Shown one piece after another: positions 20,533-30,633 of a stretch of 64,000 bases of DNA (the stretch's first letter is position 1; each line of letters begins with the position of its first letter). The stretch is from assembly GCF_014084105.1 (NCBI RefSeq), contig NZ_CP048289.1:4845922-4909921 (forward strand), given 5' to 3'. The position numbers were made by a program, and so were the translations under genes. Origin of the DNA: Streptacidiphilus sp. P02-A3a (GTDB lineage: Bacteria; Actinomycetota; Actinomycetes; Streptomycetales; Streptomycetaceae). The notes beneath the pieces are model-generated. The model searched no databases, was not told the origin of the DNA, and saw only the letters and a list, made by a program, of their open reading frames with translations.

Positions 20533-23500
20533 TCAGGACGGTGCCGCGGCTGTCTCCAGTACCCCGGCCAGGATCCGGTCGCGGATGGTCGCGGCCAGGG
20601 CGGCGATCGTGGGTTCCTCGAAGAGGTCCCGGGGGGTGACCTCGACGCCGAAGGCGGTGCGCATCCTGGCGACGATGCGCAGGCTGTTGAGGGAGTCGCC
20701 GCCGAGGGCGAAGTAGTCGTCCGCGGTGCCGACCCGTTCGATGCCCAGGACCTGCGACCAGATCCGGGCCAGTGCCTCCTCGGTCGGGTCGCCGGGGGCG
20801 ACGTACGCGGCGCCGGCGCCGTCCTGGCGGGTCGGTGCGGGCAGCGCGGACCGGTCGAGCTTGCCGTTGTGGTTGAGCGGCATCCGCTCCAGTCGGACGA
20901 TCGCGGTCGGGATCATGTAGCCGGGCAGGGTGGCGCCGAGGTGGCGGCGCAGTTCGTCCGCGCTCGGTGCCGGTGTCCCGGGCCGGGCCACGACGTAGGC
21001 GACGAGTCGCTTGTTGCCCTTGTCGTCCGGCCACACCGACACCGCGGTCTCGGCGACCGCGGGGTGGCGCAGCAGGACGCTCTCGATCTCGCCGGGTTCG
21101 ACCCGGAAGCCGCGGATCTTGACCTGGTCGTCGGTGCGGCCGACGAAGTCCAGCAGGCCGTCGGGTTGCCAGCGCACCACGTCGCCGGTCCGGTAGAGCC
21201 GTGAGCCGGGCGGGCCGAAGGGGTCGGCGACGAACCGTTCGGCGGTCTTGGCCCGGTTGTCGACGTAGCCGCGGGCGAGGCCGATGCCGCCGACGTACAG
21301 TTCGCCGGGCACGCCGATCGGTACCGGGGACAGGTGGTCGTCGAGGACGTAGGCGCGGGTGTTGGCCAGGGGCCTGCCCAGGGGCACGCTGCGGTAGCCG
21401 GCTCCCTGCTCGACCTCGAACAGGCTCACGGTCACCCCGGCCTCGGTCGGCCCGTAGTTGTTGATCACCCGGTGGTGGCGTGCCCAGGCCTCGGCCACCT
21501 CGGGCACCACGATGTCGCCGCCGACCCGGATGGTGTCCATCCCGGGCAGGGAGCCGGAGTCGAGTGAGGACAGGACGGTGATCGGGATGGAGGCGGTGGT
21601 GACCTTGCCGGCGAGCAGGTGCTCGACCAGGTAGGCGCCGTTGCGGGCGACGTCGGGGGCCGGGACCACCATCGTGCCGCCGGCGGCCCAGGTGGTGAAC
21701 AGGTCCTGGACGCCGGTGTCGAAGCTCATGGAGCACAGTTGGAACACCCGGCTGCCGGGGGTGAGCCCGTAGGGTCCGACGACCGCGGTCACGGTGTTGT
21801 AGAGCGAGCGGTGCTCGACCATCACGCCCTTGGGTCGGCCGGTGGAGCCCGAGGTGTAGACGACGTAGGCCAGGTCGCGGGCGCTGCCGCGCGGTCCGGG
21901 GTCGGTGTCCGGGTGGGCGGCGATGGCCGGGCGGTCCCGGTCCAGGAAGACCAGTTCGGCGTCGGTCCGCGGGAAGCGGGCGATGCCGTGCTCGTGGGCC
22001 AGCACCACCCGCGGGCGGGTCTCGGCCACGGTGACGGCCAGGCGTTCGGCCGGGTAGTCCGGGTCCAGCGGCACGTACGCGCCGCCCGCCTTGAGGATCC
22101 CCAGGATGGCGACGAACAGGTCCAGGCTGCGTTCGATCGCGATGCCCACCAGGACGTCGCTGCCGACGCCGCGCTCGATGAGGTGGTGCGCCAGCTGGTT
22201 CGCCCGCGCGTCCAGTTCCGCGTAGGTCAGCCGCTGGTCGTCGAGTTCCACCGCGACCGCCCGCGGGCGCAGCCGTACCTGTGCGGTGACCAGGTCCTGC
22301 ATCCGGTGCTCGGCCTGGTGGCCGGTGGCGGTGGCGGCCGGGTCGCCCATGACCACCTGGTGTTCGGCGGTCGAGTGGGCCGGCAGGTCGCCGACGGTGC
22401 GTGCGGTGTGGTCGGCGAAGGCCTCCAGCAGGGTCCGCAGGTAGGCCGTCATCCGGTGCACGGTGTCCGCTTCGAACAGGGCCGGGTCGTAGTGGACCCG
22501 CATGGTGATCCCGTCGCCGGGGTGTACGACGACGCCGAGTGCGGCGCCCGAGCCGACCTCGTGGTCGAAGTGGCTCAGTCGCAGGCCGTGGGCGGTGAAG
22601 GCGTGCTCGTCGAAGGGGAAGTTCTCGAAGACGATGATGCTGTCGAACAGGTTGTCGCCGGCGGACAGGCCGCTCCAGGCCTGGGCCTGGGTCAGCGAGA
22701 CGGCCTCGAAGTCCCGGGCCCGGGCCTGCCGCGCCTGTAGGTCGGCCAGCCAGGTCTCCAGGTCCTGGGCGCGGTCCACGCGTACGTGTACCGGCAGGGT
22801 GTTGACCAGCATCCCGATGATCGAGTCGACGCCGGCCAGGTCGGGGGTCCGGCCGGAGACGGTGCCGCCGAAGCAGACGTCCGGGCTGCCGCTGTAGCGC
22901 GCCAGCAGCAGTGCCCAGGCGCCTTGCAGGAGGGTGCTGGTGGTCAGTTTCGTGCGCTTGGCGGCCTCGGTCAGCCGGGCGGACAGGTCGGGGGCGATGT
23001 CCACCTCCACCCTTGCGGTGGCGCGCGGGCGGTAGCCCGGGGCGGCCGGTCGGTCGTAGGGCAGCCGGGTCGGGGTGGTCAGGGGGCCGAGCACGCCGCG
23101 CCAGTGGGCCTCCGCCGCGGCCTGGTCCTGGTCGCCCAGCCATCGCAGGTAGTCCCGGAACGGTGTCCGGGGTCGTGGCGCCGGTCCGTCGCCGTCGCGC
23201 AGCCGGGCGTAGTCGGCGGCCACCTCGGTGAGCAGTTCGGTGCTGCTCCATCCGTCCAGCACCAGGTGGTGCATCGACCACAGCACGCGGACGCTGGTGT
23301 CGGTGAGCCGGATGACGGTGACCCTGGCCAGGGGGGCGGTGGCGAGGTCCATTCCGGCCGCGCGGTCGGCGGCGCGCAGCGCGTGTCGGCGTTCGCGCTG
23401 TTCGCTCCGCGGCAGTTGCCGCCAGTCGTGCTGGGTGACGGGCACGGTGGCCGTGGCCCGCACCACCTGGACCGGGGTGCTGACGTCCGTCCAGAGCACG

Positions 23501-26139
23501 GCTGTGCGCAGGGCCGGTAGCCGGTCCGCGGTCCGCTGCCAGGCCCGGCCGAGGAGTTCCGGGTCCTCGACGTGGTCGAGGACCAGGTCGAACTGGATCA
23601 GGTGCAGCCCGGTGTCCTCGGTCATCAGCGCGTCGAAGAGCATGCCGCTCTGCATCGGTGTCAGCGGGTAGACGTCCTCGACCGGTCCGCCCGCGGCGAT
23701 GTGCTCGGCCTCGTCGGCGGTGAGCTGGACGAGCGGGGTGGGGGCCGGGGTGGGGTCGGGTCCGCTGTCGTCCCGGGTCGCGGCCCGGGCCAGTTCCGCG
23801 ACGGTCGGGGTGAGGAAGAGGTCCTTGGCGGTCAGCCGCAGGCCGTGGGCGCGGGCCCGGGAGACGACCTTGATGGCCAGGATGGAGTCGCCGCCGGAGG
23901 CGAAGAAGTTGTCGTTGACGCCGATCCGCTGGACGCCGAACACCTCGGCCCACACCTGGGCCAGCAGCCGCTCGGTGTCGGTGCGCGGTTCGACGTGGTC
24001 CCCCGCGGTCAGCAGGTCGACCCGCGGTGCGGGCAGGGCGGCGCGGTCGACCTTGCCGTTGTTCGACAGCGGCAGGGCCTCCATCGGGATGAACCAGGAC
24101 GGTACCTCGTAGCTCGGCAGCCGCAGGGCCAGGGCCTCGCGCCACTGCGCCACCTCGGCGGCCCGGCCGCGTTCGGGTACCACGTAGGCGACCAGGTGCC
24201 GGGCGCCGCGGGTCTCGTGGACGGCGACCACGCCGTCGGCGACGCCGTCGAGCGCGGTGAGCGCGGCCTCGATCTCGCCGATCTCGATCCGGAAGCCGCG
24301 GATCTTGATCTGCTTGTCGGCCCGGTACAGGAAGTCCATCGTCCCGTCGGCGCGCCAGCGCACGACGTCGCCGGTGCGGTACAGCCGCTCCCCCGTGCCG
24401 AAGGGGTCGGCCACGAACCGCTCGGCGGTCAGCGGCGCCCGGCCGAAGTAGCCGCGCGCCAGGCCGTCGCCCGCGATGTACAGTTCGCCCGGCGCGCCGA
24501 CCGGGACCGGGCGCAGCCACGCGTCGAGGGTGTACAGGCGGGTGTTGTCGAGCGGTCGGCCCATCGGTACGGCGCGGGTGCGTACCTGTTCCAGGGTGAG
24601 TTCCTGGAACAGGGCGTAGGTGGTGGCCTCGGTCGGTCCGTAGGCGTTGATGACCAGGGTGCCGGGGCAGTGGGTGATGACCTGTTCCAGGGCCTCGGGT
24701 GAGGGCACCTCGCCGCCGGTGATCACTGTCGCCGCGCCCTTGAAGCAGTCGGGGGCCTCCTCGGCGAACAGGCGCAGCAGGGCGGAGGTGAGGAAGACGG
24801 CGGTGACGGCGTGTTCGGCGATCAGGTCGCGTACCAGGGCGGGTGTGGGTTCCTCGGTGGCGATGACCATGTCGCCGCCGGTCAGCAGCGGTACCCACAG
24901 TTCGTAGGTCGCGGCGTCGAAGGCGTGCGGGGAGTGGAAGAGGATGCGCCGGTGGGCCGCTTCGCGCCAGCGGCGGTCCCAGGCCAGGGCGACCACGTCG
25001 CGGTGGGTGACGGCGACGCCCTTGGGGGTGCCGGTGGAGCCCGAGGTGAACATGATGTAGGCGAGCTGCTGGGCGTCCGGGTCCGGTTCGGGGTCGTGGG
25101 CGGGTTGGCCGGCGGTGGTGGCCGGGTCGTCCACGAGCAGGACCGGGACGTCGGTGGTGGTGGTCCTGGGTGCCATGGCCCGGTCGGTGAGCAGGACCTG
25201 GGCGCCGACGTCGGCCAGGACGAAGCGGACGCGGTCCTGGGGGTAGGCGGCGTGCAGCGGGACGTAGGCCGCGCCGGCTTTGACCACGGCCAGGACGGAC
25301 ACGACCACGTGCACCGACCGGTCCAGCAGCAGCGCGACCCGGGACTCGGCGGTGACGCCCGCGGCGAGCAGGCGGTGGGCGAGCCGGTTGGCCCGCTCGT
25401 TCAGTTCGGCGTAGGTGAGCCGGTCGTCGCCGAACAGGACGGCGGGTTTGTCCGGGGACAGCCGTACCTGCTCGGCGAACAGGCTGGGCAGGCTGGAGTG
25501 CGGGGGGAACGCGGAGGTGGTGTCGTTCCAGTCGTGGAGTACGCGGTGCGACTCGGCGTCGGGTATCAGCCTCAGTTCGCGCAGGGGTCGTCCGGGGCGG
25601 GCGACGGCGTCGGCCAGCAGGGTGCGGTAGGTGGCGGCCAGGTGCTCGATGGTGGCCGCGTCGAGTACCTCGGGGTGGTAGTCGACGTCGGCGTCCAGGG
25701 CGCCGTCGCGTTCGGTGAACCGCAGCACGATGTCGGCGAGGGCGAACTCGGTGGGCAGTTCGGTGCCCGCGGCGCGCGATGCCCGGTCCAGGAGGTGGTC
25801 GAACGGCATCGTGCTGTCGACGGTCGCGTGCAGCGGGACCGGTGCGTCGGCGGGCGCCGTGGAGCGGGCGCGGACGGTCGCGGTCACCTCGTCCTGTCCG
25901 GCGTACGCCGCGGCCAGGACCAGGCCCGCGGCGGCCAGTGCGCCGGGCACGGTGGCGTCGGCCGCTCGGGCGAGTCGGCGCAGGTCCGCGGTGAGCGCGC
26001 GGTCGAGGGTGAACCGGTGGGTGGCGGTGGCCTCGTCGGGCTCGGCGGGTCGTGGGCGGTCTACGGGAAAGCGGGTCAGCGGATGGCCGACGGCCGGGTC
26101 CGACGTCGGTCCTGCTGCTGGGCGCCCCTCGTGGGTCAT
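20533..26139 (-). CDS. Nonribosomal peptide synthetase, modules 1-2: (C remnant)-A-T-C-A-T
   Basis: ATG 26139 ([11 protein letters not shown]) is preferred over 26181 because GGAGGGGAGA lies just upstream. Residues 15-190 look like the C-terminal half of a condensation domain without HHxxxDG, as in many initiating modules. Module 1: A domain with [35 protein letters not shown] and [11 protein letters not shown] domain with [11 protein letters not shown]. Module 2: C domain with [11 protein letters not shown] domain with [26 protein letters not shown] and [11 protein letters not shown] domain with [11 protein letters not shown]. Pocket residues read by hand are DAYFIGATY-K (aliphatic, Val/Ile-like) and DTQSRGNVT-K (no known match; Arg in the pocket is unusual). 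There is no TE or E domain, so the chain passes to the synthetase at 20492. The frame is intact over 5.6 kb. Confidence 0.92.
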   Translation of the reverse strand: MTHEGRPAAGPTSDPAVGHPLTRFPVDRPRPAEPDEATATHRFTLDRALTADLRRLARAADATVPGALAAAGLVLAAAYAGQDEVTATVRARSTAPADAPVPLHATVDSTMPFDHLLDRASRAAGTELPTEFALADIVLRFTERDGALDADVDYHPEVLDAATIEHLAATYRTLLADAVARPGRPLRELRLIPDAESHRVLHDWNDTTSAFPPHSSLPSLFAEQVRLSPDKPAVLFGDDRLTYAELNERANRLAHRLLAAGVTAESRVALLLDRSVHVVVSVLAVVKAGAAYVPLHAAYPQDRVRFVLADVGAQVLLTDRAMAPRTTTTDVPVLLVDDPATTAGQPAHDPEPDPDAQQLAYIMFTSGSTGTPKGVAVTHRDVVALAWDRRWREAAHRRILFHSPHAFDAATYELWVPLLTGGDMVIATEEPTPALVRDLIAEHAVTAVFLTSALLRLFAEEAPDCFKGAATVITGGEVPSPEALEQVITHCPGTLVINAYGPTEATTYALFQELTLEQVRTRAVPMGRPLDNTRLYTLDAWLRPVPVGAPGELYIAGDGLARGYFGRAPLTAERFVADPFGTGERLYRTGDVVRWRADGTMDFLYRADKQIKIRGFRIEIGEIEAALTALDGVADGVVAVHETRGARHLVAYVVPERGRAAEVAQWREALALRLPSYEVPSWFIPMEALPLSNNGKVDRAALPAPRVDLLTAGDHVEPRTDTERLLAQVWAEVFGVQRIGVNDNFFASGGDSILAIKVVSRARAHGLRLTAKDLFLTPTVAELARAATRDDSGPDPTPAPTPLVQLTADEAEHIAAGGPVEDVYPLTPMQSGMLFDALMTEDTGLHLIQFDLVLDHVEDPELLGRAWQRTADRLPALRTAVLWTDVSTPVQVVRATATVPVTQHDWRQLPRSEQRERRHALRAADRAAGMDLATAPLARVTVIRLTDTSVRVLWSMHHLVLDGWSSTELLTEVAADYARLRDGDGPAPRPRTPFRDYLRWLGDQDQAAAEAHWRGVLGPLTTPTRLPYDRPAAPGYRPRATARVEVDIAPDLSARLTEAAKRTKLTTSTLLQGAWALLLARYSGSPDVCFGGTVSGRTPDLAGVDSIIGMLVNTLPVHVRVDRAQDLETWLADLQARQARARDFEAVSLTQAQAWSGLSAGDNLFDSIIVFENFPFDEHAFTAHGLRLSHFDHEVGSGAALGVVVHPGDGITMRVHYDPALFEADTVHRMTAYLRTLLEAFADHTARTVGDLPAHSTAEHQVVMGDPAATATGHQAEHRMQDLVTAQVRLRPRAVAVELDDQRLTYAELDARANQLAHHLIERGVGSDVLVGIAIERSLDLFVAILGILKAGGAYVPLDPDYPAERLAVTVAETRPRVVLAHEHGIARFPRTDAELVFLDRDRPAIAAHPDTDPGPRGSARDLAYVVYTSGSTGRPKGVMVEHRSLYNTVTAVVGPYGLTPGSRVFQLCSMSFDTGVQDLFTTWAAGGTMVVPAPDVARNGAYLVEHLLAGKVTTASIPITVLSSLDSGSLPGMDTIRVGGDIVVPEVAEAWARHHRVINNYGPTEAGVTVSLFEVEQGAGYRSVPLGRPLANTRAYVLDDHLSPVPIGVPGELYVGGIGLARGYVDNRAKTAERFVADPFGPPGSRLYRTGDVVRWQPDGLLDFVGRTDDQVKIRGFRVEPGEIESVLLRHPAVAETAVSVWPDDKGNKRLVAYVVARPGTPAPSADELRRHLGATLPGYMIPTAIVRLERMPLNHNGKLDRSALPAPTRQDGAGAAYVAPGDPTEEALARIWSQVLGIERVGTADDYFALGGDSLNSLRIVARMRTAFGVEVTPRDLFEEPTIAALAATIRDRILAGVLETAAAPS

Positions 26140-26389
26140 GTGCGGTCTCCCCTCCGGCTGCACTTCCACGGCGGAAGCCATGTCTGATCACCCAGTCTCC
26201 CCAGAGCGGCGGCGCGCCAGCTACGCACTTGAAGGAAGAACGAAACAGGGCGGTCAGCAGGGGTTTTGACGCCGGGTCAGTGGTGGCCGGGGCGGTGGTG
26301 GCCGGGGCGGGAGCGGCCGACGGCGCCGCCGGGGGTCCGGTGGCGCCGTCGGGTGGTGTCGCGGTGGGTCAGGTGCGGTGCGGCGGGTG

Positions 26390-28987
26390 CTACTCGCGTC
26401 CGCCGATCGCGTCGACCGGCGCGGAGCGCATGGCGAAGCGGGTGGCTGTCGCGATCGAGCCCCAGGAGAGCGCGACGGTGAGCGCCACGATCGCCAGCAG
26501 GCCGAGCAGGGAGATGTTGGGGACGGGTGACTTCGACAGTCCCAGGCTCATGCCGACCAGCGAGGGGATTCCCGCCAGCAGGCCGAACAGCAGCGCCGAG
26601 AAGATCACGATCCTGGCCTCGCCGTTCATCATGGCGCGTACCTGTTCGCGGCTGGCGCCGATGAGTTGCAGCATGGCGAACTCGCGTACCCGGGCCGCGG
26701 TGGCCATGACCAGGGTGTTGACCACGGCGATGGCGATGTAGCCCAGGAGCAGGGTCTGGAACAGGAGGTTGAGGGCCCAGCCGCCCGAGTCGCCGGCCGC
26801 GGGTGCGACCGCGAAGGCGGCGGGGCCGCCCAGTTGGACCGTCGGGTAGGGGGCGACGGCTTTGCGCAGTGCGGCGGCCAGCGTCTTCTGGTCGGTCCCG
26901 GCGGTGGCCGCGACCAGTACCGCGGAGTCGACCTGGGAGGTGGTGTGGGCCACGACCAGGTCGTTGGGCAAGGTAACGTCGCCGAAGCCCAGGCCGCGCT
27001 CGTAGATCGCCACCACCCGGGGGGTGAGCAGGGTGCTGTCGCCGAGCCGCAGGGTGATCGTCCCGCCGAGTTTCGCGCCGACCTGGCGGGCGGCCACCTG
27101 GCTGAGTGCGACCGTCCCGTCCTTCAGGTCCGCGATGCTGCCGTTGAGGACCTGCAGGTCCATGGTGTCGGAGAGGCGGTCGGGGGTGACGCCCTGGGCG
27201 GCGAAGACCTCGGTCTGGGTGCCGAAGGTCAGCAGTACCTGCATCCGTGCCACCGGGGTGGCCAGGGCGACTCCGGGGACGCCGCTGACGGCGTCGGTGA
27301 CCTGGGGGGAGACTCCGGCGCCGGACGAGGCGGTCAGCACGTAGCCGGCCCGCAGTCCTTCGTTGAGCTGCTGCTGGGAGGCGGCGATCGTGGTGGTGGC
27401 GCCGAAGATCTGTACGGCGGCCAGGGTCACGCCGATGGCCAGTGGGGTGGCCGCCGCGCTGAGCCGCCGGGCGTTGGCCCGGGCGTTGGACTGGGCGAGG
27501 AAGCCGTGGGCCCGGGTCTGGTTGTTCAGGAACGGGCCGAACAGCGCGATGGCGGCGCGCAGCAGTACGGGTCCCAGGCAGCCCAGGGCCACCACGAAGA
27601 ACAGGACGGCGCTGGCGGCGACGTCGGCGACCGAGTCGCCCGAGTCGGCGACGTTGCCCAGGGTCAGCAGCAGTCCGACCGGGATGAGCAGGGCGCCGAT
27701 GACCAGTCGGGCCCGGCTGAGTTTCTTGGGCTCGACGGCGGCTTCGCCGAGCGCCTCGACCGGGCTGGTCCTGGCCACGCGGCGGGCCACCAGCCAGCCG
27801 CTGATCCGGGCGCTGAACACGCACAGCACCAGTGAGGCGAGGATGGGCAGGATGCCCACGTCCATCTGGTAGTCCGAGGGCATGGCGCCGGCCAGGATGA
27901 ACACGCCGCGCATCACGAACGCGAGGATGATGCCGGGGATCGCGCCGGCCAGGGCGCCGGACAGCGAGACCAGGGTCATCTCGGCGCCGATCATCCAGTG
28001 GATCTGTCTGGGGGTGGCGCCGATGGCGCGCATCAGGGCCAGTTCGCGGCGGCGTTGCTGGACCGACAGGGTCAGGGTGCTGGCCACCACGAAGACCACG
28101 ATCAGCACCATCGTGCCGCCGAACGACGCCGAGGTGTCGACCACCAGGTTGCGGGCGTCGCCGACGTCGAGGAACTCGACGTCGCCGCGTCCGGTGCCGG
28201 TGTGGGTCTCCACGCCCGGGACGGCGGCGGTGATCGCCTTGGCCAGCCGGTCGGGGGTGACGCCGGGGTCGGCGAGGACCCCGATGGCGGCCACCTGGTC
28301 CGGGCGGCCGGACAGGCTGGTCGCCTGGTCGTCGGTGAAGAACACCGCGGACTGGCGGTCCAGGCCGCCCGGTGGCGGGTCGGCGATGCCCACGACGCGG
28401 TAGGAGGAGGCGATCGAGCCGACCACCAGCCGGACCGTGGAGCCGGTCGACAGGTGGGCGCGCGAGGCCAGGCCGGAGTCGAGGACGACCTCGCCGGACG
28501 CGGTGGGCGCGTGTCCGGTGCCCAGCGTGAACGGTCCGAGTTCGGCGGTCGTCCAGCCGTGCCCGTACACCGGGTAGCCGTTCGGGCCGCCCACCACGCC
28601 GCCGCCGGAGTCGAGCACGCCCAGTTCGATGTCGACGTCGCCGACGGCGGCCTTGACGCCGGGTACCGCGGCGACGGCGGCGATCTTGTCGGAGGGCAGG
28701 GTGACGCGCTCGCTGTAGCGGACGGCGGAGCTCTCGTCCAGCCAGAACGACTGCCCCGCGCTGAGGACGACGTCAGCGCCCGCGTAGCGTTCGGGGGCGA
28801 CGCCGGTGCTCAGTCCGGACATCAGCAGGATCCCGCAGGCGGTGATCACCGCCGAGCCCGCGGCGATCGCGACGAAGGAGCCGACGAAGCCGCCCTTGCG
28901 TCCCTTGATGGTCTTCCAGGCCAGCGACAGGTCCTTGGGGAAGGGCACCAAGGTGCGGATCAGCCGGCCGACGCGGCGGATCACCAC
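26390..28987 (-). CDS. FtsX/MacB-type ABC transporter permease
   Basis: The 865-residue protein has the duplicated FtsX layout: a membrane helix near residues 30-50, a large extracytoplasmic domain, three helices near 285-400 (VLIVVFVVASTLTLSVQQRR onward), a second unit beginning near 460, another external domain, and three C-terminal helices. The MRAIGATPRQIHWMIG and LQLIGASREQVRAMM segments are the conserved FtsX loops of each half. It starts 7 bases inside the stop region of the ATPase gene, so the two are translationally coupled. Immediately downstream of the tailoring genes and upstream of the synthetases, it is the likely exporter or self-resistance pump for the peptide. Confidence 0.88.
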   Translation of the reverse strand: MVIRRVGRLIRTLVPFPKDLSLAWKTIKGRKGGFVGSFVAIAAGSAVITACGILLMSGLSTGVAPERYAGADVVLSAGQSFWLDESSAVRYSERVTLPSDKIAAVAAVPGVKAAVGDVDIELGVLDSGGGVVGGPNGYPVYGHGWTTAELGPFTLGTGHAPTASGEVVLDSGLASRAHLSTGSTVRLVVGSIASSYRVVGIADPPPGGLDRQSAVFFTDDQATSLSGRPDQVAAIGVLADPGVTPDRLAKAITAAVPGVETHTGTGRGDVEFLDVGDARNLVVDTSASFGGTMVLIVVFVVASTLTLSVQQRRRELALMRAIGATPRQIHWMIGAEMTLVSLSGALAGAIPGIILAFVMRGVFILAGAMPSDYQMDVGILPILASLVLCVFSARISGWLVARRVARTSPVEALGEAAVEPKKLSRARLVIGALLIPVGLLLTLGNVADSGDSVADVAASAVLFFVVALGCLGPVLLRAAIALFGPFLNNQTRAHGFLAQSNARANARRLSAAATPLAIGVTLAAVQIFGATTTIAASQQQLNEGLRAGYVLTASSGAGVSPQVTDAVSGVPGVALATPVARMQVLLTFGTQTEVFAAQGVTPDRLSDTMDLQVLNGSIADLKDGTVALSQVAARQVGAKLGGTITLRLGDSTLLTPRVVAIYERGLGFGDVTLPNDLVVAHTTSQVDSAVLVAATAGTDQKTLAAALRKAVAPYPTVQLGGPAAFAVAPAAGDSGGWALNLLFQTLLLGYIAIAVVNTLVMATAARVREFAMLQLIGASREQVRAMMNGEARIVIFSALLFGLLAGIPSLVGMSLGLSKSPVPNISLLGLLAIVALTVALSWGSIATATRFAMRSAPVDAIGGRE

Positions 28988-29739
28988 TCGCCCAGGTGCG
29001 TCATGCGTGAGGCGATCTCCTCGGAGGTGGGCCGGGGCAGTTCGCCCGCCAGTTTGCCGTCGGCCAGGAACACGACGGAGTCGGCGTAGGAGGCGGCGAC
29101 CGGGTCGTGGGTCACCAGCAGCACCGTCTGCCCCATGTCGTCCACCACATGGCGCATCAGTTCCAGTACCTGTTTGCTGGATCGGGTGTCCAGCGCTCCG
29201 GTCGGCTCGTCGGCGACCACCGCCTCGGGGCGGGTGATCAGTGCGCGGGCGATCGCGACCCGCTGCTGCTGTCCACCGGAGAGCTCGCTGGGGCGCCGCT
29301 TGAGGAAGTCGCCGAGTCCGACCGAGGTCAGGACCTGGTTCAGGAACTCGCGGTCGGTCCTGCGGCCGGCGAGCCGCAGCGGCAGCGTGACGTTGTCCGC
29401 CACCGTCAGCGAGCCCAGCAGGTTGTACGCCTGGAAGACGAAGCCGATCCGCTCGCGCCGCACCTCGGTCAGCTTGACCTCGTCGAGGCCCGACAGCTCG
29501 ATGTCGCCCAGCCAGACCGAGCCGGAGGTCGGGCGGTCCAGGCCGGCCGCGCAGTTGAGGAACGTGCTCTTACCGGAACCGGAGGGTCCCATCACGGCGG
29601 TGAAGGTACCACGGCGCAATTGGATGCTCACCGAATCCAGCGCCTGCACCGGGCTTCTTGTCGATTCGTACACCTTAGACACCGAATCTAAGCGGATCGA
29701 CCAGTCGGTGGGCTTGGTGCGCGAGGCAGAACGAGGCAT
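28981..29739 (-). CDS. ABC transporter ATP-binding protein (LolD/MacB type)
   Basis: This 252-residue ATPase shows Walker A GPSGSGKST, the Q-loop in VFQAYNLLGSLT, the signature LSGGQQQRVAIARAL, Walker B AVVADEPTG with ALDTRSS, and the H-loop LLVTHDP. The short form pairs with FtsX-type permeases for antimicrobial peptide export or resistance. Its stop overlaps the start of the permease gene. An 894-base gap without genes separates it from the dioxygenase-like gene, which leaves room for its own promoter. Confidence 0.92.
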   Translation of the reverse strand: MPRSASRTKPTDWSIRLDSVSKVYESTRSPVQALDSVSIQLRRGTFTAVMGPSGSGKSTFLNCAAGLDRPTSGSVWLGDIELSGLDEVKLTEVRRERIGFVFQAYNLLGSLTVADNVTLPLRLAGRRTDREFLNQVLTSVGLGDFLKRRPSELSGGQQQRVAIARALITRPEAVVADEPTGALDTRSSKQVLELMRHVVDDMGQTVLLVTHDPVAASYADSVVFLADGKLAGELPRPTSEEIASRMTHLGEW

Positions 29740-30633
29740 GCCAGGAGCCTACCGAGGCCGCACCGCGCCGCGCCACCCGCCTCCGTTCGAAGCGCGTGAG
29801 AAAACGCCGCGGGCGGCCGCCGGTGAATTCCGCTTTTCTGGAAAGAATTCCCCGGGAACAGCGTATACGAAATCACCAGCGCCATTGCCCGGGCACCGGT
29901 GGGAAGGCGAGGGGCCGCGGGTCCGTCCCGTCGCCGGGACGGCTCCGCGGGCCCTCGGGGAGGGGGCCGGGGAAAACCGGCGCGCCGGGAAAACCGGCCG
30001 ACCAGCGACTCCCGGCGCCCTCTTCCCGCGGGCGCCGATGAACACCGCGCGACCGGCCCGGTCACGGTCGGCCCCGAAACCGTCGCGCCCCGCGCCGCCG
30101 CTTCGACAACAGCCGCACCGATTTCCGGCTCGGCCACTGCCCCGGCGCTCCGCCCCGGCCCGCCGCGGGCGGCGCGGCGACGCCCGGGCACTCCCCCGAG
30201 GCGCAGCTCAGCGCCCCCTCGCGGGCGGGCCCGCGGGGGAACGTCCCCGTGGCCGCCGGGAGCGGACCCCGATTCCCGGGGAAATCCGTGGCCGCCTCCG
30301 GCGGGGATATCGCGGGCCACCGGCGGCGGCCCGTCCTGATCCCCGCGGAAAGCGGTCCGGAAATCACCGGGAGCCTGGTTCCCGGCCCGCCGGGGCGGGT
30401 CGCGCATTCAGTGCCGGAAAAACCTCCTTTTTTTGTCGGGGCGGGGCGCGGAACCGTGTCCCGTGCCTTCTCGTGGAAGAGTCGCGATAGGCCTCGGCCG
30501 GGGGTCATCCGGTATTTCCCGCCTTTCTTCCCCGGGTGGCCGCCGACCGTGGTCGGGGCGCCGGGCGCCCGCCCCGGGTCGCCTTCGCGCCATCTTTTTC
30601 CGGTCCCGGCTCCGGCTCCGGTTCCGGTTCCGG
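29740..30633. other. Long GC-rich intergenic region without recognisable gene
   Basis: Open frames here on both strands are Arg/Pro/Gly-rich low-complexity shadows with no ribosome sites and no family features. The end near 30600-30640 carries short CCGGTT/CCGGCT tandem units just beyond the stop of the dioxygenase-like gene. The region probably holds the promoter of the ABC exporter and the terminator of the preceding operon; it could also be the remains of a lost gene. Confidence 0.45.

Noticed and set aside
20258..26191. Open frame of 1977 codons on the minus strand over the first synthetase
   Set aside because: It is the +1 shadow of the real synthetase: Arg/Pro/His-rich, no domain motifs and wrong codon bias.
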